From: Fibrobacter succinogenes
Lineage (GTDB): Bacteria > Fibrobacterota > Fibrobacteria > Fibrobacterales > Fibrobacteraceae
Assembly (NCBI GenBank): GCA_902771595.1
Contig: CACXXH010000003.1
Span: 28,203-92,202, forward strand
DNA length: 64,000 nucleotides
Direction: 5' to 3'
The first letter of the stretch is position 1. Each line of letters opens with the position of its first letter. The position numbers and the translations under genes were made by a program. Below the pieces are notes generated by a model that made no database searches, had not been told where the DNA came from, and saw only the letters and a list, made by a program, of their open reading frames with translations. Below are positions 26,352 through 35,219 of the stretch, piece after piece.

Positions 26352-27992
26352 ATGACAGAGAATCGGAAAATTGCCGTAATCGCGGGCGCTGGTCCTGCGG
26401 GCCTGACGGCGGCATTGGAATTGTTGCGTACGACGGACGTGAAACCGGTCATCTTCGAAGCCGAAGACGTTATCGGGGGAATTTCCCGCACGGCGCGCTA
26501 CAACGGGAACCGCATGGATATCGGCGGTCACCGCTTCTTTAGCAAGAGCGATACCGTGATGGACTGGTGGCAGGGAATTTTGCCGCTGCAAGGTGTTGCG
26601 AGCAAGGACGACATTGCCATCGGGCGCTCCGTCCCGCTGGTGGCCGGCGGCCCAGACCCCGAGAATACGGACTACGTGATGCTCTGCCGCAGCCGCTTGA
26701 GCCGTATCCTCTTCCTCCGCAAACTTTTCGATTATCCGGTGAGCCTGAACGGCGACACCATCCGTAACCTCGGGCTGTGGCGTATGTTCAAGATCGGCAT
26801 GAGCTACATCAAGGTGCAGCTGCTCCCCGCCCGCAAGGAAAAGAGCCTCGAAGATTTCATGATCAACCGCTTTGGCGTGGAACTCTACCGCACGTTCTTC
26901 CGCGACTACACCGAGAAGGTGTGGGGCGTGCCGTGCAGCAAGATCAGCCCGGACTGGGGCGGACAGCGCATCAAGGGACTTTCCATCACCAAGACGGTGG
27001 TGCACGCCGTAAAGCAGATTTTTGCCGGCAAGAAGAAGTCCGAAGCGGGTGCCGCTAACGGAGCGGATATCCGCCAAAAGGATACCGAGACGAGCCTTAT
27101 CGGTCAGTTCCTCTACCCGAAATTCGGCCCGGGCCAGCTTTGGGAAACGGTCGCCGAGAAGGTGAAGGAAGCGGGTGGCGAGATCCGCATGAACGAGAAG
27201 GTCGTGGGCGTGAATCGTTCCGCCGACGGCAAGCGCATTGAGAGCGTTTCCGTCGAAAGCATGAGTTCCGACGGCGTCGTCATGCGCGAGACGGTCCCGT
27301 GCGATTACTTCCTCAGCACCATGCCGGTGAAGGAACTCATTGCGGGGATGGACAGCGAGCAGACTCCTGTTCCCGCCGAAGTCAAGCGCGTCGCCGAAGG
27401 CCTTGTCTACCGCGACTTCATTACCGTGGGCCTGCTTCTGGACAAGCTGCTCATCAAGAATCCGGCAAAGCCCGGCACTCCCGAAAGCAAGCTCAAGTTC
27501 GTGGCCGACAACTGGATTTACGTGCAGGAATCCGACGTGAAGCTCGGCCGCATTCAGATTTTCAACAACTGGAGCCCCTACCTGGTCGCCGACCCCGAGA
27601 AGGTGTGGATCGGTCTCGAATACTTCGCTACCGAGGGCGACGAGATGTGGCGCATGCCCGACAAGGACTTCATCAAGTTCGCGATCGAGGAACTCGACAA
27701 GATTGACGTGGCGAGGCCCGAAGACGTGCGCGACTCCGTGGTGTTCCATATCCGTAAGGCGTACCCGGCCTACTTCGGTACTTACGCCGAGTTCGACAAG
27801 ATTCGCGAATACGTGGACCCGATCGAGAACCTGTTCCTCATGGGCCGCAACGGCATGCACAAGTACAACAACATGGACCACAGCATGCTTGCCGCCATGG
27901 AAGTCGTGAAGTGCATCCGTGAAAATTCTACCGACAAGACGGCGCTCTGGAACGTGAATTCCGAAGAGGAATACCACGAAGGAAAGAAGTGA
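26352..27992 (+). CDS. FAD-dependent oxidoreductase, UDP-galactopyranose mutase/amine-oxidase-like
   Basis: The 546-residue protein opens with a dinucleotide-binding motif ([16 protein letters not shown], about 9-24) and acidic '[10 protein letters not shown]'. The family motif '[10 protein letters not shown]' follows, as in UGM-like and HemY-like flavoproteins. The C-terminal '[19 protein letters not shown]' is typical of the FAD-binding end. In this context (GtrA, GT39-like transferases) it probably acts on sugar nucleotides or lipid-linked sugars. The true substrate is not evident, and it is longer than classical UGM (about 370-390). Confidence 0.75.
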   Translation: MTENRKIAVIAGAGPAGLTAALELLRTTDVKPVIFEAEDVIGGISRTARYNGNRMDIGGHRFFSKSDTVMDWWQGILPLQGVASKDDIAIGRSVPLVAGGPDPENTDYVMLCRSRLSRILFLRKLFDYPVSLNGDTIRNLGLWRMFKIGMSYIKVQLLPARKEKSLEDFMINRFGVELYRTFFRDYTEKVWGVPCSKISPDWGGQRIKGLSITKTVVHAVKQIFAGKKKSEAGAANGADIRQKDTETSLIGQFLYPKFGPGQLWETVAEKVKEAGGEIRMNEKVVGVNRSADGKRIESVSVESMSSDGVVMRETVPCDYFLSTMPVKELIAGMDSEQTPVPAEVKRVAEGLVYRDFITVGLLLDKLLIKNPAKPGTPESKLKFVADNWIYVQESDVKLGRIQIFNNWSPYLVADPEKVWIGLEYFATEGDEMWRMPDKDFIKFAIEELDKIDVARPEDVRDSVVFHIRKAYPAYFGTYAEFDKIREYVDPIENLFLMGRNGMHKYNNMDHSMLAAMEVVKCIRENSTDKTALWNVNSEEEYHEGKK

Positions 27993-29734
27993 TGCTTGCG
28001 AGGCTGAAAAAGTACCGTGAACTGGTTCTCGTGCTGGGCGCGGTTTTGGCCGCGGTACTGTACTGGGTCGCAAGCCCGTCGATGAGCGACGCTATCCTGT
28101 ATCGCGCAGGGGGCGCCAAGACGCTCCCGATGCCGGTCAGCCTCCCGATGGGGCAGGAAGAAGGCTTTGCCATTGAACTGGATGTTTCGTCGGGGCTTGG
28201 CGGTGACTTTACGCTTGATATCCATCCGGACGACTGCGTGACGAACCTTATGGTGAACGGCGTTGATCTCCCGTTCCGGACGTATCCGGGCTATTGCAGT
28301 TGGAATACCGGATTCAGGCTGTCCAAGTCGGAAATACAGAAGCATGTCGGCAAGGATGTGTCGAAATTCCATATCGAGATTGCCCTGCGCAACACCAGCG
28401 GCCTCGGGGGAATGACTGTCGGAATTCTGGCGGACAGCTTCTTGATGAGCCTCTTTTCGGTGCTGTTCTTCCTGTGTCTTGGCGGCCTGATTTTTTCTGT
28501 GGGTGGTCGCTTCAAGATCGATTCGCACCTGCTGTTGATTTTCTTCGTGGGATTGCTCCTGCGCGTCGCCTATACGCAGTCGACGTTCTTTGACGAACGC
28601 GGTCACGATACGGGCGGACACCTTCATTATATCCAGCTGATTGCCAACGACCATCACATTCCGGAGGCAAATGAGTGCTGGACCTGCTATCATCCGCCGG
28701 TTTATTTCGTTGCGGGCGCGGGCGTCTGGAAGGCTTCCGGATGGCTCGGCTTTGCGCCCCAGAATGCGGTGAAGTGGTTCGACTTCCTGATATCGCTTGT
28801 CGCGCTCGGTTTTGGGCTCGCGTGCATCCGTGAACTTTTGTGGGGCAATTCCCGCTATCTTGCGGCCCTGCTCTGGAGCCTGTGGCCTAGCTTTATCCTC
28901 GCTTCGCCACGAATAGGCAACGACATCCTCTTCTACGCGATGCATGCAATTGCGCTTTGGGGCTGTATCCGCTACATCCGGACGAGCTTGGGCAAGTACC
29001 TGCTTGTCGCCGTGCTGTCCGCGACAATCGCGTACTGGACGAAGTCTACCGCGGTCGTGACGTTTGGGCTTGTGGGCGTTACGGTGCTGGTGCATACGGT
29101 GCCTCGAGTCCTGCGTAAACTTTCCCGCATGGAGTGGGCCTCCCTCGCGGTCTTGCTGGTTGCCGGCATAATCGTCGTTGTCCGCGTGCTCGGCGGTGAT
29201 GTCGTCGGCAATGCCGGCGGAAACGATAGTACCGTCCTCGTGCAGAACAACCCCGGCAACTTCCTGTTCTTCGACATCCGCACCTTCTTGACGGAACCCT
29301 TTACGGACCCGTGGCACGACGAACTCGGCCGCCAGTTCTTCTGGAACTATCTCGCCAAGACGTCGCTGTTCGGCGAGTTCAAGCTGTGGATGGAACCGGC
29401 GGGTCGGTGGCTTGCGTGTATCGCCAGCTTCTGCTTTGTTTTACTTGCGGGTTTCACCTTCGCTGGCCTCTGGCGTAAAAAGTGGAATAAGATTGACTTT
29501 GTTCTGGTCACGCAGGCGGTTGCCTTCTTTGCGGCGATGATCGCGCTGCGCCTCAAGTACCCGTTCTCGTGCAGCAACGATTTCCGCTATATCGTTCCCG
29601 TGCTCCTGTGCCTGCTTCCGTTTACCGCGGAGGGAATCTGCGGGAGCGGTACGAGTGTCAAGCGCCGTGCGCTCGGGTGGACTGCCGTTGCCGTCTTTGT
29701 CATCTCCGCGTCCACTGTCGTGTTGAATGCGTGA
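27992..29734 (+). CDS. Polytopic GT39/PMT-like glycosyltransferase, paralogue of 22259
   Basis: 580 residues, with the same architecture as the 22259 product. There is one helix, a beta-rich extracytoplasmic domain (about 35-145, with 'DIHPDDCVTNLMVNG' matching 'NIIPDDCAEIVIVNG'), then many helices. Conserved blocks are 'RGHDTGGHLHYIQLIAND', 'CWTCYHPPVYF', 'SPRIGND' and 'CSNDFRYI'. The donor is probably a polyprenyl-linked sugar. The ATG at 27992 overlaps the preceding stop by 1 nt (TGATG) and has AGGAAAG upstream; GTG 27989 is the alternative. Confidence 0.75.
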   Translation: MLARLKKYRELVLVLGAVLAAVLYWVASPSMSDAILYRAGGAKTLPMPVSLPMGQEEGFAIELDVSSGLGGDFTLDIHPDDCVTNLMVNGVDLPFRTYPGYCSWNTGFRLSKSEIQKHVGKDVSKFHIEIALRNTSGLGGMTVGILADSFLMSLFSVLFFLCLGGLIFSVGGRFKIDSHLLLIFFVGLLLRVAYTQSTFFDERGHDTGGHLHYIQLIANDHHIPEANECWTCYHPPVYFVAGAGVWKASGWLGFAPQNAVKWFDFLISLVALGFGLACIRELLWGNSRYLAALLWSLWPSFILASPRIGNDILFYAMHAIALWGCIRYIRTSLGKYLLVAVLSATIAYWTKSTAVVTFGLVGVTVLVHTVPRVLRKLSRMEWASLAVLLVAGIIVVVRVLGGDVVGNAGGNDSTVLVQNNPGNFLFFDIRTFLTEPFTDPWHDELGRQFFWNYLAKTSLFGEFKLWMEPAGRWLACIASFCFVLLAGFTFAGLWRKKWNKIDFVLVTQAVAFFAAMIALRLKYPFSCSNDFRYIVPVLLCLLPFTAEGICGSGTSVKRRALGWTAVAVFVISASTVVLNA

Positions 29735-29827
29735 TGGTTGCTTGGTAAATGCCGGAGCGGGAGAACGGGTTGATAGAAAGAGTGGTTGGACTTGTGCAAT
29801 GCATGGAAATTTGATAAGGAGATTCGC

Positions 29828-31558
29828 ATGGAAAAACGCAATGTAAATACATTTGTCTTTTGGGGCATGATTTGCCTGCTTGCGAATATCCTGTGTACTT
29901 ACGCCGAGGGCTACGATGGCGACCAGAGTTTCTGGGTGGGCTGGACGCAGCAGCTAGTTGACGGGGGCTTCGGGAACTTCAAGGGCAATTACCCGCCGGT
30001 CTATGTCTTTTGGCTCTGGGTGGTGGCGCATATCCACAGCCTGTTCGGCATAGGCATTGGCAAGACCTTCTTCATGAAGTTCATGTGCCTCTGGCCCGTC
30101 TATTTTTCGCATGTGTTTTTGCTGGACTGGCTTTGCCGATTCATGGACCGGTTCAACTATCCCGAATGGAAGCGGCATGCCCTTGCGGGCTTTGTCGCCT
30201 TGAACCCGGCACTTCTGCTCGCGGGCCCGGTATGGGGCCAGGTGGATTTGTTCCCGGTGGTACTCGCGATTCTTTCCATCTACTGCATGGCGCGCCGCCG
30301 TACGGCGATATTTGCGCCGATGCTCTATGTGATTTCGCTGTTGGCGAAGTTCCAGATGATTCTCTTCCTTCCGATATTTGGAGGGCTCTTCCTCAAGCAT
30401 TGGCGTTACTCCTGGCGTGGCCTCGCACTCATAATTCCCGTGGTGGCGCTCGTGCTTTTGCCGTATGCTTTGGGCGGGAACCTGGTCGACATGCTCATGC
30501 GCTCCTATGTCAAGACGGTGGGGCAGTACCCTTATGCGACATTCAATGCGGCGAACCTGTGGTACCTCTGGGCGGGCAATGCCGCTTCCGACGCCGTTCC
30601 CGTTTGGGGCATCAGCGAATACGGGCTTGGATTCCTGTTCAAGCCGAGCATCATGGGCAAGGTCCTGTTCGTGCTGGTTTCCATATTTACGCTTGTCAAG
30701 ACGCTGTTCAGCAAGAATATCCGTACCATATGGGGGCTTGCCTTCTTGAACGCGCTTGCCTTCTTTACGGTGCTCCCGGGTATGCATGAACGCTACCTGC
30801 TTTACGCCATCCCGGCAGGGCTCTGCTGGCTGGTTTGGGATACGCGCCGGGCCGGCCTGTGGACTATCCTCGCGACGTTCGTTTCCGCGGTGAATGTCAT
30901 GCTGATCATTTCGTTCAAGGGACATCACGTGTGGAACTTTACCTCGGCGCTGGCGTGCGTGGTTCTTGTGCTTGCCGTGGTCTCGTTTGCGTTCCCGAAT
31001 CTCTGGCGCTGGGGTTACGCGAAAATCGCCCGCGTGAAATTTCCGCGTTTTGTCCCCTATGTGGCGTTGTCTGCGGTACTTTTTGTTATGCTCGTCGTGC
31101 TTCTGGTGCAAATGCAGCCCGTTTCTGTTTCTAGAACGGAAGAGAAGCAGTTGCTGACGGAAATGTCCATGAGGGTCGTGCACCAGGATTACAAGAAGCC
31201 TAGAACGGACTTTTCTGTCGACGGGGCTCCTTTGCAGGTGCGCAACAGGGTTTATCGCGACGGTATCGGTACGCATGCCGCGTCGACTTTGCGTTTCCAT
31301 TTGCCGGAGAATGCCGAAAGTTTCCATTTTGGCGCGGCCATTGACGATGAAACTTACGGAAATGGCGACTGTGAATTTAAGGTGAAGCTCGATGGCCGTG
31401 TGGTCTGGAGCAGCGGGCGCATGACGGGCAAGGACCGCCCCAAATTCGATTCCGTTATGGTGGAAGGTCATGGAACCCTGGAACTCGTGACGGACCCGAT
31501 GGGCTCGAATTCGAGTGACCATGCCGACTGGCTATTGCCTTACATAAAATTGCGATAA
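29828..31558 (+). CDS. Polytopic mannosyltransferase-like GT-C protein fused to a C-terminal NPCBM domain
   Basis: 576 residues. About 1-430 is a multi-helix GT-C-type transferase, with 'EGYDGDQSFWVGW' in the first extracytoplasmic loop and 'GPVWGQVDLFPVVLAI', a block typical of PIG-M/ALG-like bacterial mannosyltransferases. About 460-576 is an NPCBM domain: 'YRDGIGTHAASTLRFHLP', 'FGAAIDDETYGNGDCEFKV', and 'SDHADWLLPYIKL'. NPCBM usually occurs in secreted glycosidases, so its fusion to a membrane transferase is unusual. The start is set by AAGGAG 6 nt before the ATG. Confidence 0.8.
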   Translation: MEKRNVNTFVFWGMICLLANILCTYAEGYDGDQSFWVGWTQQLVDGGFGNFKGNYPPVYVFWLWVVAHIHSLFGIGIGKTFFMKFMCLWPVYFSHVFLLDWLCRFMDRFNYPEWKRHALAGFVALNPALLLAGPVWGQVDLFPVVLAILSIYCMARRRTAIFAPMLYVISLLAKFQMILFLPIFGGLFLKHWRYSWRGLALIIPVVALVLLPYALGGNLVDMLMRSYVKTVGQYPYATFNAANLWYLWAGNAASDAVPVWGISEYGLGFLFKPSIMGKVLFVLVSIFTLVKTLFSKNIRTIWGLAFLNALAFFTVLPGMHERYLLYAIPAGLCWLVWDTRRAGLWTILATFVSAVNVMLIISFKGHHVWNFTSALACVVLVLAVVSFAFPNLWRWGYAKIARVKFPRFVPYVALSAVLFVMLVVLLVQMQPVSVSRTEEKQLLTEMSMRVVHQDYKKPRTDFSVDGAPLQVRNRVYRDGIGTHAASTLRFHLPENAESFHFGAAIDDETYGNGDCEFKVKLDGRVVWSSGRMTGKDRPKFDSVMVEGHGTLELVTDPMGSNSSDHADWLLPYIKLR

Positions 31559-31714
31559 TGTGTCTCGCGCTCGCCAATTTTGTATATTCTAGCCAAGTAA
31601 AGGATTTGATTCCGTTCCTGCGGTCGTTTTGAAGCGATTGCGGGGGTTCTGGAGTTGTCCGGTGACGGGGTGGAATCCTTATGGTTTTCTTTGCCAGATG
31701 TCGCGAAACGGCAT

Positions 31715-31725
31715 CGAAGCAATCT
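31715..31725. repeat. REP-like fragment CGAAGCAATCT before the TPR gene
   Basis: CGAAGCAATCT recurs at 32545-32555. The flanking TGTCGCGAAACGGCAT here looks like a decayed form of the TGTCATTGCGAGGCGACA part of that second copy. The preceding 31559-31714 holds no recognisable gene. Confidence 0.4.
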
Positions 31726-31737
31726 GCTTGAGGAATT

Positions 31738-32472
31738 ATGCGATTATTTGTGCTACTTGTATGTTTGCTGTCGGTCGGCCTGTGGGCGCGGCCAATAAAT
31801 GACGGCAACAAGCTGTTTGCCAAGGGCGACTATGCCGGCGCACTCGAAAGGTATATGAAGGCCCGCGAGGCCGAACCCGCGAACCCGCTTCTGTTCTACA
31901 ATATCGGAACGTGCCAGTACAGGCTCGGCAACTATGAAGAGGCCAAAAAGGAACTCGAAAGTGCCGTGCGCATGCCGGATAAAAAGATGGCGGCGAAGGC
32001 CGCCTACAACCTGGCGAATACGCATTTCCGCATGGGCGAGAAGGCTGCCGAGGGCAGCGAACGCATTGCCGCCTGGCGCGAATCTGTGGCTTACTTGAAG
32101 AAGGCCATCGACCTCGACAACAACTTCGAAAACGCGAAGAAGAACGTCGAAATCGTTCAGCGCAAGCTGAAAGAGGAACTCGACAAGCAAAAAGAGAACA
32201 AGGACCAGAATCAGGACAACAACGACCAGAAGCAGCCGCCGCTTTCCGAGAAGGCGAAGGAAGTCCTGGCGCGCGCTCTCCAGCTCTGCAAGGACGGCAA
32301 GTACGCCGAAGCGAAGGAGATGCTCGAAAACCTGATTGCCGAAGACGAGACTGCGGGCCAGCTGAGCGGCCACGTGCAGCGCATCGATGACGTCATCGAA
32401 ATCAAGGCCGGCCGCAAGCCCAAGGCGAAGATTGACGCCAGCAACACTGACAACGACTTGGAGGTGATCTGA
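31738..32472 (+). CDS. TPR protein, BatC-like
   Basis: 244 residues: signal peptide (about 1-17), TPR units ('GNKLFAKGDYAGALERYMKA', 'PLLFYNIGTCQYRLGNYEEA', 'AAYNLANTHFRMGEKA'), a Lys/Asn/Asp/Gln-rich linker ('KENKDQNQDNNDQKQ', about 157-172) and a short helical C-terminus. TPR followed by a charged, Gln/Asn-rich stretch is characteristic of BatC-like proteins of Bat (aerotolerance/MoxR-vWA) operons, but no vWA gene is in view. GAGGAA precedes the ATG. It overlaps the next gene by 1 nt (TGATG). Confidence 0.7.
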   Translation: MRLFVLLVCLLSVGLWARPINDGNKLFAKGDYAGALERYMKAREAEPANPLLFYNIGTCQYRLGNYEEAKKELESAVRMPDKKMAAKAAYNLANTHFRMGEKAAEGSERIAAWRESVAYLKKAIDLDNNFENAKKNVEIVQRKLKEELDKQKENKDQNQDNNDQKQPPLSEKAKEVLARALQLCKDGKYAEAKEMLENLIAEDETAGQLSGHVQRIDDVIEIKAGRKPKAKIDASNTDNDLEVI

Positions 32473-33233
32473 TGCGTTTGAGAGTTAATAGTTCTGAGTT
32501 ACTAGTTACTAGAGATAACACTGGTTGTCATTGCGAGGCGACACCGAAGCAATCTCTTTCGTCTTTCGTCTTTCGTCTTTCGTCTATAGTTTTGCTATTG
32601 TCCGCAGCGGCTTTTGCCGCCCCGAAGTCGGCGAGCGCCTATTACAGCGATGCCGCCTTCCAGTACATCGAAAACCGCCTGCCCTCTGCCGAAATCACTT
32701 GCAACGAAGGCCTGCAATACTACCCGAACGACCAGAAGTTGCAAATGCTCCTTGACCGCATCAAGGAAGCCAAGGACGAGCAGAAGAACGAAAACAAGAA
32801 GAACGACAAGAACCAGGATAACAACCAGGACCAGAATCAGGATCAGAACCAAGATCAGGATAAGGACCAGAATAAAGACCAGCAGAACCAGGACCAGAAC
32901 GGCGACGGCAATTCCAGCGGGTCGGAGAGTTCTTCAAGTCAGGGTGATGACCAGAATCAGGACCAGAATGGCGGCGGCCAGTCCAGCAGCAGCCAGGGCG
33001 GCGAAAGTTCCGACAGCAATGGCGGGCAGCAGCCCGAACAGCAGCCCGAGCAACCGCAGGAGAACTCCAGCGACAGCCAGGGTGGCGAAGACGAGCAGGA
33101 ACAGCCCGTGCAGATGGGCGAGATGAGCCCCGAAGAGGCCGCGCAGCTCCTGAAGGATTTCGACGAGCAGAACGGCGAACGCAAGCCCTGGAAACCTATC
33201 CGCGGGCAGGCAAGGCCTGTTAAGGACTGGTAA
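32472..33233 (+). CDS. Exported Asp/Gln/Asn-rich TPR-like protein with repeat-derived N-terminus
   Basis: 253 residues from the ATG that overlaps the upstream stop. About residues 5-37 are encoded by intergenic-type repeats (see 32490-32582). The hydrophobic signal core and 'AAAFAAPKSASA' follow, so the export signal now carries an N-terminal extension of foreign origin. The mature protein has a short TPR-like helix pair ('AEITCNEGLQYYPNDQKLQM'), about 110 residues of NQDQ/SSQGG low complexity, and a conserved C-terminal 'SPEEAAQLLKDFDEQNGERK'. It is BatC/BatE-like in composition. The true start could be a later TTG near 32590. Confidence 0.65.
   Translation: MRLRVNSSELLVTRDNTGCHCEATPKQSLSSFVFRLSSIVLLLSAAAFAAPKSASAYYSDAAFQYIENRLPSAEITCNEGLQYYPNDQKLQMLLDRIKEAKDEQKNENKKNDKNQDNNQDQNQDQNQDQDKDQNKDQQNQDQNGDGNSSGSESSSSQGDDQNQDQNGGGQSSSSQGGESSDSNGGQQPEQQPEQPQENSSDSQGGEDEQEQPVQMGEMSPEEAAQLLKDFDEQNGERKPWKPIRGQARPVKDW
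32490..32506. repeat. 17-bp repeat AGTTCTGAGTTACTAGT, copy 2, inside a coding start
   Basis: Identical to 16249-16265. Here it lies 18 nt after the ATG of the TPR-like gene and is read as protein. Confidence 0.65.
32525..32582. repeat. REP-like element plus four tandem 7-bp units
   Basis: An imperfect palindrome begins TTGTCATTGCGAGG (32525) and ends CGAAGCAATCT (32555), with ATTGC/GCAAT arms. Four copies of TCTTTCG follow directly (32555-32582). Because 7 is not a multiple of 3, gain or loss of one unit would shift the reading frame of the gene that starts at 32472. Confidence 0.7.
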
Positions 33234-33266
33234 GCCGAGAGTCGCGACGGCAAGCTTGCATTTTTC

Positions 33267-33295
33267 ACCTCGGCCCTGTGCCGGGGTTTGTTTTT
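33267..33295 (+). terminator. Intrinsic terminator after the TPR-like pair
   Basis: ACCTCGGC (33267-33274), loop CCTGT, GCCGGGGT (33280-33287), then TTGTTTTT. A second small hairpin, AGGCTTT/AAAGCCT (33297-33316), follows. Confidence 0.75.
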
Positions 33296-33346
33296 AAGGC
33301 TTTTCCCTTAAAGCCTCAGGACGACAACATTGTGGCAAGGGAATCC

Positions 33347-33892
33347 CTAGCACATATATATCAACTTGTCTAGTGTGCTTTTTAGCCGTTCCGACTTGAT
33401 GATGAAATCTTTCTGCATTTGGGCATCGTATTTAAATGCGGGCGTGGGGAAGGTCTCGCTGAGTATCGAATTGTGCAAGTCTGCACCGATTTCTTTGAGT
33501 TGCTCGTGCTTGCATAAGTCGGCGATTCGGTCTATTTTTTGAGATATGATTCTCCATGCCAGCTGGATGTCTTTTTTGGAATTGTCGTCTAGGGCGACCT
33601 GCGTGTTGACATTCTCGGAAATTATATAGCCTATGTTCTGGATGCCGGTGAAGCATTCTTCGTGCAGGCGTTCTAAAAGCCTGTGCTTTTTTGAAGATGC
33701 GTCGCTTTTTGTTTGAAGTTCGGTTTGGACTGCATAACCGAGAATCACGATGAAGATGATGTAAAAGACGTCGCTTAAGCTGAGTTCCGGCTTGATTGTT
33801 ATCAATGGCAGGTCATCGAGTACAATACCTATGCCGAATCCGACAAAAAGGCTGCATGCTGCGAGAATTATATGGCTTTTGTACTTGTTCAT
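33347..33892 (-). CDS. Small membrane protein of unknown function
   Basis: 181 residues with two N-terminal transmembrane helices (about 8-27 and 39-57) and a soluble, helical C-terminal part ('HRLLERLHEECFTGIQNIGY', 'LAWRIISQKIDRIADLCKHE'). I recognise no family. GAGGAA lies close before the ATG on the minus strand. Its codon use is more AT-rich than its neighbours, and it stands alone between convergent and divergent plus-strand genes, which would fit a recent acquisition. Confidence 0.65.
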   Translation of the reverse strand: MNKYKSHIILAACSLFVGFGIGIVLDDLPLITIKPELSLSDVFYIIFIVILGYAVQTELQTKSDASSKKHRLLERLHEECFTGIQNIGYIISENVNTQVALDDNSKKDIQLAWRIISQKIDRIADLCKHEQLKEIGADLHNSILSETFPTPAFKYDAQMQKDFIIKSERLKSTLDKLIYMC

Positions 33893-33982
33893 TTTTCCTC
33901 GACATTCTTTTGGTGAACTAGTCGAATTCCTTTGTGCTTATAATCTATAAAACAAAACGCGTTTTATAACAAATTATTTTTG

Positions 33983-33990
33983 TATATTCC
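33983..33990 (+). promoter_or_regulatory. TATATTCC box, 5 nt before the expansin gene
   Basis: TATATTCC ends 5 nt before the ATG at 33996, with no ribosome-binding site between them. It is a leaderless-type start candidate. Confidence 0.4.
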
Positions 33991-33995
33991 CCCAT

Positions 33996-35069
33996 ATGAC
34001 GCACTTCCCGCTTGCATTTTTTGCCATTTCTGCGGTATTCCTTGCCGCCTGTAGCGATAATCCTGCCTTGCCGAGGGAGGAGCCGGCGTCTTCTTCCGAG
34101 GTGGCGCTGTCCTCGGCTCGGAATGTGCAGTCTTCTTCCCAGGGCAATTTGTCTTCGGCTCGAGATGCGCAGTCTTCGTCCAGCGAGAATGGTGCAGCTT
34201 CGTCGAGCGAAGGCGGAGTTTCGGCCATCAGTTCCGCCGCCGAACCGGTTTCGAGCACGGTGCCGGAATCTAGTGCGGGCGAGGCGTCCAGTTCCAGCGT
34301 GGCTCCGGAGTCTTCCGAAGATGACGGCGACGACGGCAAGTGCACCGATTGCGACAGCTTTACCGCGGCCGACCCCGAACTCACCGAAAAGGGTGGCAAA
34401 GGCTCCGTGACGGTTTACGGGAGTACTGTCGTGAAAGAGACGAGCCTCGGTGGCGCCTGCAATTACGGGCAGACGAACATCCAGTACTATGCGGCTATCC
34501 ATGTGAATGTTTCTCCTGGCGATGATAAGGGTCCTTGGGACGATGGCTTGGCGTGCGGCGGTTGCGTCCACGTGAAGGCGAGAACGCCCGATGGCTGGAA
34601 AGAAGTCACCGTGCGAATTACCGACAAGTGCCCCGACGCAAACTGCGGCGTGGACCTGGGCGGCGCTCCGGCCTATGATATCATGGGCAACCGAGAAGGC
34701 CGTTATTCCGGTGAATGGGAATTCGTGAGCTGTGAAGGCGTCGATGGCGTGTGGGGTGATTCCACTTCTATTTGGGTCAAGGACGGCGCAAGTGCGTACT
34801 GGAGCATCATTCAGGTGCGTAACCCGAAGGACATGGTCAAGACCATCTCAATTTACGGCGTGGATACGCGCGATTTCTATGAACTTGAAATGGTCGTGGG
34901 TACCGAGAATTTTTGGACGGTACCCCAGGCCGTTTTGCAGACCGATAACCGCTACCGCGTCGTGGTGAAGTACCGCACCGGAACCGATGACGAATGGCAT
35001 ATCAAGGGCTCCGAGCTAGCCGTGGGTGAGGCGAACCTGTACCTGCACGAGCATCGTTCTGCTCAATAG
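33996..35069 (+). CDS. Lipoprotein expansin (EXLX-like, DPBB plus CBM63)
   Basis: 357 residues. A lipoprotein signal (FLAAC, Cys about 19) is followed by a Ser/Glu-rich linker (about 25-110). A double-psi beta-barrel comes next (about 136-245): 'GGACNYG', 'YYAAIHVN', 'GLACGGCVHV', 'VRITDKCPDANCGVDLG' and 'AYDIMGNREGRYSGEWEFV'. The last 100 residues match the CBM63-like second domain ('YWSIIQVRNPKDMVKTISIYG', cut here; 'NNRYRVVVKYRTGTDD' type end). Two Asp residues (ITD and VDLG) fit the expansin active groove. It probably loosens cellulose at the cell surface. Confidence 0.88.
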   Translation: MTHFPLAFFAISAVFLAACSDNPALPREEPASSSEVALSSARNVQSSSQGNLSSARDAQSSSSENGAASSSEGGVSAISSAAEPVSSTVPESSAGEASSSSVAPESSEDDGDDGKCTDCDSFTAADPELTEKGGKGSVTVYGSTVVKETSLGGACNYGQTNIQYYAAIHVNVSPGDDKGPWDDGLACGGCVHVKARTPDGWKEVTVRITDKCPDANCGVDLGGAPAYDIMGNREGRYSGEWEFVSCEGVDGVWGDSTSIWVKDGASAYWSIIQVRNPKDMVKTISIYGVDTRDFYELEMVVGTENFWTVPQAVLQTDNRYRVVVKYRTGTDDEWHIKGSELAVGEANLYLHEHRSAQ

Positions 35070-35105
35070 CGCACCCTGCAACGCTTATTTTTTTGCTAAT
35101 AAACT

Positions 35106-35138
35106 GCTATCTGCTATTTTGTTGCAGATAGCTTTTTT
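35106..35138 (+). terminator. Intrinsic terminator after the expansin gene
   Basis: GCTATCTGC (35106-35114), loop TATTTTGTT, GCAGATAGC (35124-35132), then six T. Confidence 0.88.
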
Positions 35139-35219
35139 CGTTTGTTCTATATTATAACATGGTTTTTAAGGTGAGCGTTTGGGAAGGTTGCTTGCATTCT
35201 ATTCAACAGGAGGTTACGC

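Noticed and set aside
26328..28073. 581-codon minus-strand open frame opposite the UGM-like gene
   Set aside because: Same shadow effect: His/Asp/Arg-rich translation and no motif, while the plus strand encodes a clear FAD-binding protein.
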